DNA of 64,000 bases from NCBI RefSeq assembly GCF_002198715.1, contig NZ_MWLK01000006.1:124001-188000 (forward strand). The letters are read 5' to 3'. Shown here in pieces: positions 8,611 to 16,988 of the stretch. The notes below the pieces were generated by a model, which saw only the letters and a list, made by a program, of their open reading frames with translations, was not told the origin of the DNA and did not search any database. The stretch is from Rhodomicrobium sp. R_RK_3 (GTDB lineage: Bacteria; Pseudomonadota; Alphaproteobacteria; Rhizobiales; Rhodomicrobiaceae). The position numbers and the translations under genes were made by a program. How positions within the stretch are numbered: the stretch's first letter is position 1; every line of letters begins with the position of its first letter.

Positions 8611-8718
8611 GTCATTCCCGCGAACGCGGGAAACTAGTAGGCCGCAGCACTAGCGGTAAGGCGATGCCTCACGGCCAAATCCGGCCCTTTACTGGATCCC
8701 CGCTTCCGCGGGGATGAC
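8611..8718. repeat. palindromic intergenic repeat, family A copy 1
   Basis: About 108-bp element between the GNAT and pirin genes. It begins GTCATTCCCGCGAACGCGGG and ends CCCCGCTTCCGCGGGGATGAC, so the ends are imperfect inverted repeats; the right arm contains TACTGGATCCCCGC, shared with the copy at 33111-33212. Such Hyphomicrobiales elements often read as REYWIPAFA-type peptides in translation, and are not genes. Confidence 0.8.
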
Positions 8719-8731
8719 AAAAAATACTCCG

Positions 8732-9667
8732 CTAATCCGGCAGCGGGATGAACTCGGCTTCATCGCCTGGCGGGAGCTGGAAGCGGCCATGCGCCCAGTC
8801 GCCGCTGCGCCAGGCGTCCTTGGCGGCCTCGATCTTCTCCTTGGAGGAGGCGACGAAATTCCACCAGATATAGCGCGGGCCGGGAAACGTCTCGCCGCCC
8901 AGCAGCATCAGTCGCGAGCGCTTGAGCGCCGTCACCGTGATCGCATCGCCCGGGCGGAAGACCATCAGGCGGCCGGCCTCGAATGTCTGGCCGGCGATCT
9001 CGATCTCGCCCTCCAGCACGAACAGGCCGCGATCCTCGTGATCGTCGGGCAGCGGCAGCCGCGCGCCCGCCTCCAGCAGCGCATCGGCATAGAACATCTC
9101 GGAAAAGGTCTTCACCGGCGCCCGCTCGCCGTAGGCGGTGCCGAGGATCAGGCGCACGGTCTTGCCCTCGCCCTCGATCAGCGGCAGCTCGGCCGACGGG
9201 CGGTGCTCGAAACCGGGATCGACCTCCTCGTCCCGATCCGGCAGCGCCACCCAGGTCTGGATGCCATAGAGCGAGGATTTCGGCTGCGCCCGGACCGCCG
9301 GGCTGGTGCGCTCGGAATGCGAAATGCCGCGCCCGGCGATCATCCAGTTCACGTCGCCGGGAAAGATCTCTTTCTGCGTCCCCAGCGAGTCGCGGTGCAG
9401 GATGGAGCCGCTATAGAGATAGCTGACGGTGGCGAGACCGATATGGGGATGCGGGCGCACGTCGATGCCCTGGTCGGTCAGAAATTCGGCCGGGCCGAAC
9501 TGGTCGAAGAAGATGAAGGGGCCGACCATCTGCCGCTGCGCCGAGGGCAGCGCCCGCCGCACCTCGAAGCCGCCGAGGTCGCGGGCGCGCGGCACGATCA
9601 CCGTTTCGATGGCATCGATTTCGGCCCCCATGGGGTAATGCGGCTCGAGAGCGGGGTTCCAGCTCAT
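8732..9667 (-). CDS. pirin family protein
   Basis: 311-residue bicupin. The N-terminal cupin holds the pirin signature [17 protein letters not shown] (metal His) and [16 protein letters not shown]. The C-terminal cupin has [21 protein letters not shown] and the YIWWNFV ending region typical of the family. Bacterial pirins bind a metal and have been tied to quercetin 2,3-dioxygenase activity or protein partners; the substrate here is unknown. It appears to be a single-gene unit. Confidence 0.93.
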   Translation of the reverse strand: MSWNPALEPHYPMGAEIDAIETVIVPRARDLGGFEVRRALPSAQRQMVGPFIFFDQFGPAEFLTDQGIDVRPHPHIGLATVSYLYSGSILHRDSLGTQKEIFPGDVNWMIAGRGISHSERTSPAVRAQPKSSLYGIQTWVALPDRDEEVDPGFEHRPSAELPLIEGEGKTVRLILGTAYGERAPVKTFSEMFYADALLEAGARLPLPDDHEDRGLFVLEGEIEIAGQTFEAGRLMVFRPGDAITVTALKRSRLMLLGGETFPGPRYIWWNFVASSKEKIEAAKDAWRSGDWAHGRFQLPPGDEAEFIPLPD

Positions 9668-9832
9668 ATTTGCACCCTATCCGAAGGAAAACCTTCATTG
9701 ATTTCAGCTTTGCTTAAGCCTAGCTGTGTCCCGGTAAAAGACAATTCCTCTCACCCGAGCCTCGCGAAAGCGTGAGCAAAGCCCAATGGGCTCGGTCGAG
9801 CAACTCCACCGGGCGAGCGGAGACCCGCGACG

Positions 9833-11572
9833 ATGAAGGCGCTTCTGCAGACATATTGGCGCGCGCTCGGCATGCTGAAAAACGAATATTGGCTGACGGC
9901 TTTCCTCGTCGTCGCCAATGCCGTGCTGGCCGTGGTGCAGCTCGCCGAGCCGATCCTGTTCGGCCGGGTGGTCGACGCGCTGGCCAGCAACAAGCGCTCG
10001 ATGTCGCTGATCGGCCTGTGGGCGCTGCTCGGCTTCTTCGGCCTGCTCACCAGCGTCTTTCTGTCGGTCTGGGCCGACCGGCTGGCGCACCGGCAGAAGC
10101 TTGCGACGCTTGCCGCCGCCTTCGACCGCGCCATCACCTTGCCGATCAGCTACCATGCCGAGCGGGGCACCGGCCGGGTGGTGCGCATCATGCTGGCGGG
10201 CGCCGACACGCTGTTCGTGCTCTGGCTGACCTTCATGCGCGAGCATCTGTCCGCCATCATCAGCATTCTGCTGCTGATCCCGACCGCGCTGCTGATCGAT
10301 GCGCGGCTCGCCGGCATCCTGCTGCTGCTCGCCATCGTTTACACCTTCTTCAACATCTTCGTCATCCGCCAGACCGAAGCGGGGCAGTCCGCCATTGAGG
10401 TGCATTACCAGGACATGTTCGGCCGCGTCGGCGACGTCATCTCGAACGTTCCGATCGTGCAGAGCTATGCGCGGCTGACCGAGGAGCAACTGGCGCTGCG
10501 GGCGCTGATGCAGCAGGTGCTGTTCGCGCAATATCCGGTCTTGACCTGGTGGGGCCTCCTGACCGTCGTCACCCGCGCGGCGGCGACGATTTCGATGGTG
10601 GCGATCTTCGCCGTAGGCTCGCTGCTCGCCTCGACCGGCCAGGTAACGGTCGGCGAGATCGTCAGCTTCGTCGCCTTCGCCGCCCTCCTCATCGGCAAGC
10701 TCGACCAGATCTCCAGCTTCGTCTCGCGCCTGTTCAGCCAGGTGCCGACGCTGGGCGCTTTCTTCGACCTGCTCGACGCCAGCACCACCATCGTCGAAAA
10801 GCCTGACGCCGTGCCGTTGAAGGATGTCAGCGGCTCGGTGCGCTATGAGGGCGTCACCTTCCGCTTCGGCCCCGAGACCAGCGGCGTCTATGACCTCGAT
10901 TTCGAAGCCAAGGCGGGCGAGACTGTCGCCCTGGTCGGCCATACCGGCGCGGGCAAGACCACGGCGCTTGCTCTGCTGCAGCGCCTGCGCGATCCCGGCA
11001 AGGGCCGCATCACCATCGACGGCATCGACATCCGCGACGTGACACTCGCCTCGCTCCGGCATTCGATCGCCGTGGTGTTCCAGGAGGTCGGCCTGTTCAA
11101 CCGCTCGATCTATGAAAATATCCAGATCGGCCGCCCCGGCGCCACCCAGGAGGAGGTCGAGGCGGCGGCGAAAATGGCCGAGGCGCACGAATTCATCATC
11201 GCCAAGCCCGGCGGCTACCAGTTCGTCATCGGCGAGCGCGGAACGGCGTTGTCGGGCGGCGAACGCCAGCGTGTCGGCATAGCGCGGGCTATCCTGAAGA
11301 ACGCGCCCATCCTGATCCTCGACGAAGCGACCAGCGCCCTTGACGTGGAGACCGAAGCGCATATCAAGCGCGCCTTCGACAATGTCCGCATCGGCCGCAC
11401 CACCTTCATCATCGCCCACCGCCTGACCACCATCATCAACGCGGACAAGATTTTGGTCTTCCGCGCCGGACGCATCGTCGAGGCCGGCACCTATGATGAG
11501 CTGGTGCGCCAGGGCGGCGCCTTCGCCAGCCTTGTGCAGACGAGCTCGCTGCGGCCTGCCGGCGCCCAATGA
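9833..11572 (+). CDS. ndvA: cyclic beta-glucan ABC exporter NdvA/ChvA type
   Basis: 579 residues, one ABC half-transporter with an N-terminal six-helix membrane domain (about 1-320) and a C-terminal ATPase. Walker A is GHTGAGKTT (about residue 370), the ABC signature LSGGERQR (about 472) and Walker B ILILDEATSALD (about 490). Length and the N-terminal sequence LLQTYWRALGMLKNEYWLT match NdvA/ChvA, which export cyclic beta-1,2-glucan to the periplasm in rhizobia and relatives. The glucan synthase gene ndvB/chvB is not in the window. Confidence 0.88.
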   Translation: MKALLQTYWRALGMLKNEYWLTAFLVVANAVLAVVQLAEPILFGRVVDALASNKRSMSLIGLWALLGFFGLLTSVFLSVWADRLAHRQKLATLAAAFDRAITLPISYHAERGTGRVVRIMLAGADTLFVLWLTFMREHLSAIISILLLIPTALLIDARLAGILLLLAIVYTFFNIFVIRQTEAGQSAIEVHYQDMFGRVGDVISNVPIVQSYARLTEEQLALRALMQQVLFAQYPVLTWWGLLTVVTRAAATISMVAIFAVGSLLASTGQVTVGEIVSFVAFAALLIGKLDQISSFVSRLFSQVPTLGAFFDLLDASTTIVEKPDAVPLKDVSGSVRYEGVTFRFGPETSGVYDLDFEAKAGETVALVGHTGAGKTTALALLQRLRDPGKGRITIDGIDIRDVTLASLRHSIAVVFQEVGLFNRSIYENIQIGRPGATQEEVEAAAKMAEAHEFIIAKPGGYQFVIGERGTALSGGERQRVGIARAILKNAPILILDEATSALDVETEAHIKRAFDNVRIGRTTFIIAHRLTTIINADKILVFRAGRIVEAGTYDELVRQGGAFASLVQTSSLRPAGAQ

Positions 11573-11812
11573 CAATCGGGTGGGGGTGAGAAAGGGGGCC
11601 GGTCAACCCTGACCGCGTCCGTTGGAGGTTCGGCCGCGATCCTGCCCCCTTTCCCGAGCCGGGAAACGGGCGCCGATCGCCATGGTTCCAGCTTTGCCCC
11701 GGGCGCTTCGGCCACAGTCCCGCGCCCTTCGCCGCAGCCAAGGAACCGTGCTCAGGCCAGCGTGTTGCCCAGCGGTAACCCGGGATGGCGCGGGAGACAC
11801 GGGAGCCGGACC

Positions 11813-12313
11813 ATGGACGATATGAGGACGCTTTTCGAAGCCGGGCTGAAGGACATCTACTTCACCGAACACGCCGTACTGGCAATACTGCCGAAGCTCG
11901 CGGCCAGGGCCAATTCGGTCGAATTGCGCGTCATGCTCGATGACCACCTGCAAGAGACCAAGGACCAGATCGAGCGGCTGGAGGAGGTGTTCGGCCTGAT
12001 CGCCAGCCCGCCCGAAGGCAAAGAGTGCCCGGCGCTCAAGGGGCTCGTGCAGGAGACCGAGGAGGCCATCGCCGGCTCGCGCGACCCGGTCGTGCTGGAT
12101 GCCGCGATGATCGGCTGCGCCGAGGCCATCGAACATTATGAGATCGCGCGCTATGCCACCCTGATCGCCTGGGCCGAGCAGCTCGACCTGATCGAGATCG
12201 CCGAGATTTTGGAAGACAGTCTCGAGGAAGAGGAAAGCGCCGACCAGAGGCTGACCGCCCTGGCCCTGCGCGGGTTCTCCGCCACGCCGCATTTGCCGCG
12301 CGCGACGCATTGA
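11813..12313 (+). CDS. YciE/YciF-type ferritin-like protein (DUF892)
   Basis: 166-residue helical protein. It starts MDDMRTLFEAGLKDIYFTEH and has repeated helix pairs with Glu/His positions (DDHLQETKDQIERLEEVF, CAEAIEHYEIARY, EILEDSLEEEE), matching the DUF892/YciF ferritin-like fold. These proteins are stress-induced in enterobacteria; a metal-binding four-helix bundle is known for YciF. ATG 11813 follows GGGAG. No partner genes of the usual general-stress cluster are adjacent. Confidence 0.9.
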   Translation: MDDMRTLFEAGLKDIYFTEHAVLAILPKLAARANSVELRVMLDDHLQETKDQIERLEEVFGLIASPPEGKECPALKGLVQETEEAIAGSRDPVVLDAAMIGCAEAIEHYEIARYATLIAWAEQLDLIEIAEILEDSLEEEESADQRLTALALRGFSATPHLPRATH

Positions 12314-12681
12314 CAGGCTGGACTTTGCACTGACGCTCCGAGAGCGCGACCGCTTAGGAATTGCCTTCCGCGATTTGAGCATGGGGCGCCGCCCCGACGC
12401 TTGCATCGAGGCGCAGAGGGCTGGTGGAAAAGCCGCCGGCGCCATCGGGACCAGCCAGCAGGGAATAGCGATGCGGACGGTGCGCGCCATCGCCCGATTT
12501 GCCAGAAGCGGCGGGGCCCGGGGCCAGTTTCCCGTCATCGCGGCATCCGCCGCCGGAGGGGAGCCCTAGGCAAGGGCTCAAAACAGGGTTGACGGAAGGG
12601 AACGGACGAAGTACCTATTTCTGAAACCCGGCCTATTTTAGAGACACTGTAACAAACTATACAGCGATTTCAGTAGGTTAG
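12314..12681. other. intergenic region without a recognised gene (368 bp)
   Basis: No supported gene is seen. Short open frames on both strands here lack ribosome sites and read like GC-rich noise. The last ~80 bp before the tRNA are AT-richer and include TGTAACAAACTATACAG, a plausible promoter area for the tRNA. Confidence 0.5.
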
Positions 12682-12755
12682 TGGGGGATCGTCTAATGGT
12701 AGGACAGCGGACTCTGACTCCGTCAATCTAGGTTCGAGTCCTAGTCCCCCAGCCA
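12682..12755 (+). tRNA. tRNA-Gln (anticodon CTG)
   Basis: The cloverleaf can be folded by eye. The acceptor stem TGGGGGA pairs perfectly with TCCCCCA. The D-loop is CTAATGGTAGGACAG, the anticodon loop holds CTG (ACTCTGACTC), and the T-arm contains GGTTCGAGTCC. The 3' CCA is encoded (12753-12755). It reads CAG codons. Downstream I find no integrase and no repeated tRNA tail, so there is no sign of an island at this site. Confidence 0.97.
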
Positions 12756-12865
12756 GCTTCTTCCCAGCGCGCGGTTTCCCTCACCCAGGACTCTAAGGAC
12801 TGGCAACCTCTCACCTAGCTGTCGTATAGCAAGATGCGAGGGGTAACTGCATCGGGAGGGGGACC

Positions 12866-13006
12866 ATGCGCACAATACTTCCGTTAATTCTCGTTCCGGC
12901 TTTGGCGGCAGCAATCGCCTACGGGCTGACGCGCAGCCGGGCCGCCGCCGTGGCGGCCGGCGTTGTCGTGCTGGGCGGGATGCTCTTTATCGGCATTACG
13001 AGCTAG
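12866..13006 (+). CDS. 46-residue hydrophobic membrane peptide
   Basis: A short frame, MRTILPLILVPALAAAIAYG then a second hydrophobic run to TAG at 13004. GGGAGGGGG lies 5-10 nt before the ATG, a strong ribosome site. Two predicted membrane segments are separated by a basic TRSR loop, giving a small hairpin membrane protein. No family recognised. The good site and amino-acid pattern support a real gene; function unknown. Confidence 0.6.
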   Translation: MRTILPLILVPALAAAIAYGLTRSRAAAVAAGVVVLGGMLFIGITS

Positions 13007-13059
13007 GCTGTGGCCAAGGCGGCCGACGAGGACGCCGGTTGGAGGAATGAGGGCACCAG

Positions 13060-13449
13060 ATGATCGAAGGCTCTTGTCATTGCGGCGCCGTTCGCTGGAG
13101 CTTTGAAGGGCTCCCCGAGGCGGCCACCGCCTGTAATTGCACGGCCTGCCGGCGCTATGGGACGCTGTGGGCCTATGATTACGAGGATGGCCGGATAAGG
13201 GCGTCGGGCGCGACGCGGCCTTACGTCCGGGGGCGCAACCTGGCCTTCCATTTTTGTCCCGAATGCGGGTGCGTCGCCTATTGGCGGGAACTCTCGCCGG
13301 GGGAGGATGGCCGCCGCCGCATCGCCGTCAATCTCAGGCTCGCGGAGCCGGCGGCTGTGGCCGCCATCGTCGTCGACCATTTCGACGGGCTGAACAGCTT
13401 CGAAGACCTGCCGCGCGACGGGCGATGCGTTGCGGACATGTGGTTCTGA
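13060..13449 (+). CDS. GFA family protein (zinc-binding, CENP-V/Gfa fold)
   Basis: 129 residues with the three cysteine pairs of the Gfa fold: GSCHCGAVRW (residues 4-13), CNCTACRRYG (about 27-36) and FCPECGC (about 66-72), which bind two zinc ions. The family is named after glutathione-dependent formaldehyde-activating enzyme, but most members have unproven activity. ATG 13060 lies 53 bp after the membrane peptide gene in the same direction, so they could be co-transcribed. Confidence 0.9.
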   Translation: MIEGSCHCGAVRWSFEGLPEAATACNCTACRRYGTLWAYDYEDGRIRASGATRPYVRGRNLAFHFCPECGCVAYWRELSPGEDGRRRIAVNLRLAEPAAVAAIVVDHFDGLNSFEDLPRDGRCVADMWF

Positions 13450-13471
13450 CCGGTCACCGCCGGAACCGGCC

Positions 13472-14878
13472 TCAAGGTTGGCCGACAGCCTTCCGCCTGA
13501 GCCATTCGCGCATCTCGCCGATCTCCCGGCTTTGCGTCTCGATGATCTCGCGCGCGAAATGGTGGTTCTGCGGGTCCTTGCCGAATTTCAGCACGATCTC
13601 CGCCATGTCGACCGCGCCCTGGTGATGGGTGAGCATGCCGCGCACGAAGGCGATGTCGGGGTCGGCATGGCCGATGCCTTCCATCATCGGGCCGTGCATC
13701 CGCTCCATCGCCAAGCGGTTGGCGGCCTCGGCCGTCGCCGCAGCGGCTGCCGCGCTCGGGGCCGCGTGCGGATATTCCGGGTTCGGCGTATGGGTCAGAT
13801 GCTCGGCGGACGTCGCGCCGGTTTCGCCCTCGATGCCGTAAATGGCGATGTGAAGTCCCCAATATCCGGCGACGAAGGTGACCAGGGCAACGGCAAGGCC
13901 CGCCGGAACGCCGGCGAGAGCGCGCTTCAGAGCCGGCAGGACGTGGATTTCCCGCGTGTGGTCGGCGGCGATAGCGACGATGATCGCCATGATGAGCGCA
14001 TGTCCGATCAAGTCGGTGCGGCCGAACGGATAGACGGCGGCATTGAAGATGATGAAGAGCGCGATCGCCGACAGCCGCCGCACCAGCGGGGTCCACAGCA
14101 GGCCGAATCCCATGGTGAATTCCGCGACGCCAGCCATCGGGATGAACATCTCGCGCGGCATGCCGAAAGTGAGGAAGGGTTTTTCGTCGACCAGCGGCGT
14201 GAACCAGTCCGGATAGGCGAATTTTTCCAGGCTCGACCACATCAGGGCGATGGCCACGCCGTAGCGCAGCGCCTCGAAGCGGTGCTTGCGCCATTCCGGA
14301 TTTGCGGATGCCTCGAGCACCAGATAGGCGGCAACCCCGAGCCCCAGCGCGAGGTAGTCGAGCAGGTGGAAGACATCGTAATCGCGCAAGGCGAGCAGCC
14401 AGAGCCCGATGATGCCCGCCGCCGCGATCGGCTGCGTCCGCCGGGAAAAGATCATGCCGGCGATCAGGAGCTGGGTCCACGAAACCCACTCCGCCGGGGT
14501 GCGCAGGTCGGGCGTCAGATAGACGCCGCCGACGGCGAAGATCGCCACGAAGAAGGCGGCGATGACGACGCGGACGAAATCATCGAGCCGGCTCCAGAGC
14601 GGATCGGTCAGACGGTCGAGGCGGGTCAGGATGATTTCGCCGGCGCTCGACCTCTCGATGGCGCGGGTGACGAGGAAAAAGGCGAGAACGAGCGCGATCC
14701 CGGTCCAGAACCAGACATTGCCAAGCGTCGCCCCGATCGGCTGCGGCGGCGCGCCGACGATATAGGGCGCGAACCATTTCACATGCGCCCGCGCCGGCGA
14801 GGCGATGAGCGCGCCGGCGGCGACGGTCAGCGCGGCGGCGGCCCAAAGAGACGGCTGGAAGCGCGAGGCATGGGTCAT
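13472..14878 (-). CDS. polytopic membrane protein fused to a DUF305 domain
   Basis: 468 residues. The signal-like N-terminus and first segment give AHVKWFAPYIVG, followed by about eight further membrane segments to residue ~350 (DoxX-like spacing, for example MPREMFIPMAGVAEFTMGFG). After an Ala-rich linker (SAAAAAATAEAA) comes a DUF305 domain with HGPMMEG, GMLTHHQGAVDMAE and HHFAREIIETQSREI. DUF305 is a periplasmic four-helix fold often found with copper genes, normally a free secreted protein. The fusion would place it on a membrane anchor. Function of the membrane part is unknown. Confidence 0.82.
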   Translation of the reverse strand: MTHASRFQPSLWAAAALTVAAGALIASPARAHVKWFAPYIVGAPPQPIGATLGNVWFWTGIALVLAFFLVTRAIERSSAGEIILTRLDRLTDPLWSRLDDFVRVVIAAFFVAIFAVGGVYLTPDLRTPAEWVSWTQLLIAGMIFSRRTQPIAAAGIIGLWLLALRDYDVFHLLDYLALGLGVAAYLVLEASANPEWRKHRFEALRYGVAIALMWSSLEKFAYPDWFTPLVDEKPFLTFGMPREMFIPMAGVAEFTMGFGLLWTPLVRRLSAIALFIIFNAAVYPFGRTDLIGHALIMAIIVAIAADHTREIHVLPALKRALAGVPAGLAVALVTFVAGYWGLHIAIYGIEGETGATSAEHLTHTPNPEYPHAAPSAAAAAATAEAANRLAMERMHGPMMEGIGHADPDIAFVRGMLTHHQGAVDMAEIVLKFGKDPQNHHFAREIIETQSREIGEMREWLRRKAVGQP

Positions 14879-14983
14879 CGATGGCGGTCCTTTAGCTGGT
14901 CGCGGAACGGATGTCTGTGAGAAGGGTCAGGCGGAAAGCGGGGCGGTTGACACCACCGATGAGAAGATGCCGGTCAGTGCATT

Positions 14984-15106
14984 TCAATCGTCCAAGTCTT
15001 TCAGTGGCTTGTAAGCCTCGCCCGGCTCCTCGCCACGCTGGGATCGCCGGAACAACCATAGCGGATCGCCGATGCGGCTGCTTTTCAAATTCTTGCTTTT
15101 TTGCAT
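14984..15106 (-). CDS. 40-residue charged peptide, hypothetical
   Basis: Short frame from ATG 15106 to TGA 14984: MQKSKNLKSSRIGDPLWLFR, then a charged tail ending KPLKDLDD. GGAGGG sits 6 nt before the ATG, which is the main support. No family recognised. It lies in the 331-bp gap between the divergent DUF305-fusion gene and the gene at 15210; the rest of that gap shows nothing clear. Confidence 0.45.
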   Translation of the reverse strand: MQKSKNLKSSRIGDPLWLFRRSQRGEEPGEAYKPLKDLDD

Positions 15107-15209
15107 GCAGAACCCTCCGCGTCGAGAGATCTGCGATAGGATGAGGTGTTCGCAATCGATGTAAGCCGGTACCCGAATCAAGGGCCGCCAGCCGTTCCAC
15201 GGGGGAAGT

Positions 15210-15734
15210 GTGACGAGGATGAAGGCGACTAGCGAGACATCGATCGATTACCCGGCGGACCGCATTGACCTCGTCGGCTGGCTGGCCAACCTGTCCGACC
15301 GCGACTTTCAGGCATGCTCGCCCGCCCATCGCGCCGCCGGAGCCTTCCGCGAGGATGGCAGGCTGGGGACGGTCAATGTCGAGAGCGTCGGCGGCCATTT
15401 GCTGATCCAGCACTATCTCGCCGCCAAGACCGCCCCCGATCATGTCGTCATGCATTCAAGAAATAGCCGCGTCTACATCATGCATCTCGCGCCCGCCACG
15501 ATCGAGGTGATCTGGACGCTCGAGGTCGAGCCCAAGGATGCCAGCAGCGCTCGGTTCCGCTGCACGGTCGAGGCGCGCATGCCGACGCTGCTGCGGCTCG
15601 TCGCGACCATGGGCCTGCTGCCACTCTTCCTGCGCTGGCATGTGGAGGGAGAAACCCCGCTTTTCGCCAAGGACATTGCCCGGAAGATCGGCGGGGTCCT
15701 CGGACCTGGCGCCCGCAAGGCCGGGACGACCTGA
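15210..15734 (+). CDS. hypothetical protein, possibly SRPBCC-like
   Basis: 174 residues, not recognised with confidence. The central pattern (GTVNVESVGGHLLIQHYLA, SRVYIMHLAPATIEVIWTLE, RFRCTVEARMPTLLRLVATM) alternates strands and ends in a long helix, as in START/SRPBCC lipid-binding folds. No signal peptide. GTG 15210 or ATG 15219 could be the start; the GGGGGAA at 15201 fits the latter slightly better. It is alone on its strand, upstream of the AraC regulator. Confidence 0.6.
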   Translation: MTRMKATSETSIDYPADRIDLVGWLANLSDRDFQACSPAHRAAGAFREDGRLGTVNVESVGGHLLIQHYLAAKTAPDHVVMHSRNSRVYIMHLAPATIEVIWTLEVEPKDASSARFRCTVEARMPTLLRLVATMGLLPLFLRWHVEGETPLFAKDIARKIGGVLGPGARKAGTT

Positions 15735-15905
15735 CGCGCCGCCCGCGGCGGCCTGCTAGCCCTGGCGGCCCTCGTACACCCCGTTTGAGGGCGCCTGCTC
15801 ACCTTGCGTGTCCTCTCGACCACGGCTAAGCTTTGCCAGGGGCGTTGAGCAACGTCGCAATAGAGATTGGCATTTTCGAGTAATGCACCTGCCTGCAATT
15901 TTGAG

Positions 15906-16874
15906 ATGCGCCAGCCCATGCCGGACTCTCCATCGGCCGATCCTGACGACAGGCAGGGCCTCGCCTTTTGCGATGTGGCGGCGTCCGACGCCGCGCCCCG
16001 ATATCTTGAAAGCGACATCATCGCGCCGACCCGGAGCATCGGTCTCGGCGCCAAGACCACGCTGAAGGCGACCTTCTGGCACGCCACCATCGAGGAAACC
16101 GCGCAGCTCGGCGACCTGGACTTTGCCAGCGTCGCCTTGAACACCGGCGGCGGCCGGGTCTGGCGCAATGACGAGGCGACACCGACCGACGTCGGGGCGA
16201 TTGCCATGCAACCGTTCGAAGGCGCGCGCTGGCGCTTCGAGCATCCCGTCAGCTTCGTGCATCTCTACGTGCCGTTCACACTGCTCGGCGCCGTCTGCGA
16301 GAGCCTCTTCGACCGGGAACTTGCCCATGCCGAAGTGCGGATGCCGTCGGGCATCAGGGACGATCGCCTGTGCAACGCGGCGCGCACTGTCCAGTACGGT
16401 CTTGCCTCGATCGAGCCGACCAATCTCATTCTGGATAGCTGGGCGCTGATCCTCTCCGATATCCTGGTGCGGCGCTTTTCGAGCCACGCCGGACGCCCGG
16501 TGCGCACGTCCTTCGGCAAGATCCCGGCGCGCGGCGTCGCGCATGTCATCGACTATATCGAAGCCAATATCGACCGGGATCTCGATCTGGCGTCGCTGGC
16601 CGGGGTCGCGGCGATGAGCGTCTATCATTTTGCCCGGCGCTTCAAGGAGACGGTCGGCATGAGCCCGCACGCCTATGTGCTCTCACGGCGCATCCGGCGC
16701 GCCCGCGAGATGCTCGACCGGGGCGGAACCAGTCTGGCGCATGTGGCGGCGGCCTGCGGTTTCTCCAGCCAGGCGCATTTCACCACGGCCTTCCAGCGCG
16801 ATCTGGGCGCGACGCCCGGCGAATACCGGCGCGCCATGCAGACCGGAGCGCCCGCCTCGGCAATGGGGCGCTAG
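15906..16874 (+). CDS. AraC family transcriptional regulator
   Basis: 322 residues. The C-terminal ~105 residues form a double helix-turn-helix: LDLASLAGVAAMSVYHFAR is the first, VAAACGFSSQAHFTTAF the second, followed by the family tail GATPGEYRRA. The N-terminal ~210 residues are a sensor of unknown ligand. ATG 15906 is chosen although its ribosome site is weak; the frame is open upstream to a TTG at 15867. The following gene, a strictosidine-synthase-like propeller, is a possible target by position only. Confidence 0.88.
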   Translation: MRQPMPDSPSADPDDRQGLAFCDVAASDAAPRYLESDIIAPTRSIGLGAKTTLKATFWHATIEETAQLGDLDFASVALNTGGGRVWRNDEATPTDVGAIAMQPFEGARWRFEHPVSFVHLYVPFTLLGAVCESLFDRELAHAEVRMPSGIRDDRLCNAARTVQYGLASIEPTNLILDSWALILSDILVRRFSSHAGRPVRTSFGKIPARGVAHVIDYIEANIDRDLDLASLAGVAAMSVYHFARRFKETVGMSPHAYVLSRRIRRAREMLDRGGTSLAHVAAACGFSSQAHFTTAFQRDLGATPGEYRRAMQTGAPASAMGR

Positions 16875-16988
16875 GCGCGGGATCATCCGGGGAGAAATTC
16901 GCAAGTTTTTGAAATACGCGGAACGCCCGACCTGCTAAGCGCTGCCCGGTTGCGACTGCGCGAGGCTGGGGCACTTCCGGAGGCCGTA

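Noticed and set aside
8714-9775. Plus-strand open frame opposite the pirin gene
   Set aside because: Antisense shadow; composition (Gln/Arg/Asp-rich) is typical of reverse frames of real genes in GC-rich DNA.
9704-11575. Very long minus-strand frame (623 residues) opposite ndvA
   Set aside because: No ribosome site or family pattern, and the opposite strand encodes a complete ABC transporter.
12354-12581. Two short open frames (both strands) in the gap before the tRNA
   Set aside because: No ribosome sites, low-complexity GC-rich composition and no recognisable pattern.
12682-12755. Integration site or genomic island at tRNA-Gln
   Set aside because: No integrase downstream, no repeated copy of the tRNA 3' end found, and neighbouring genes are ordinary.
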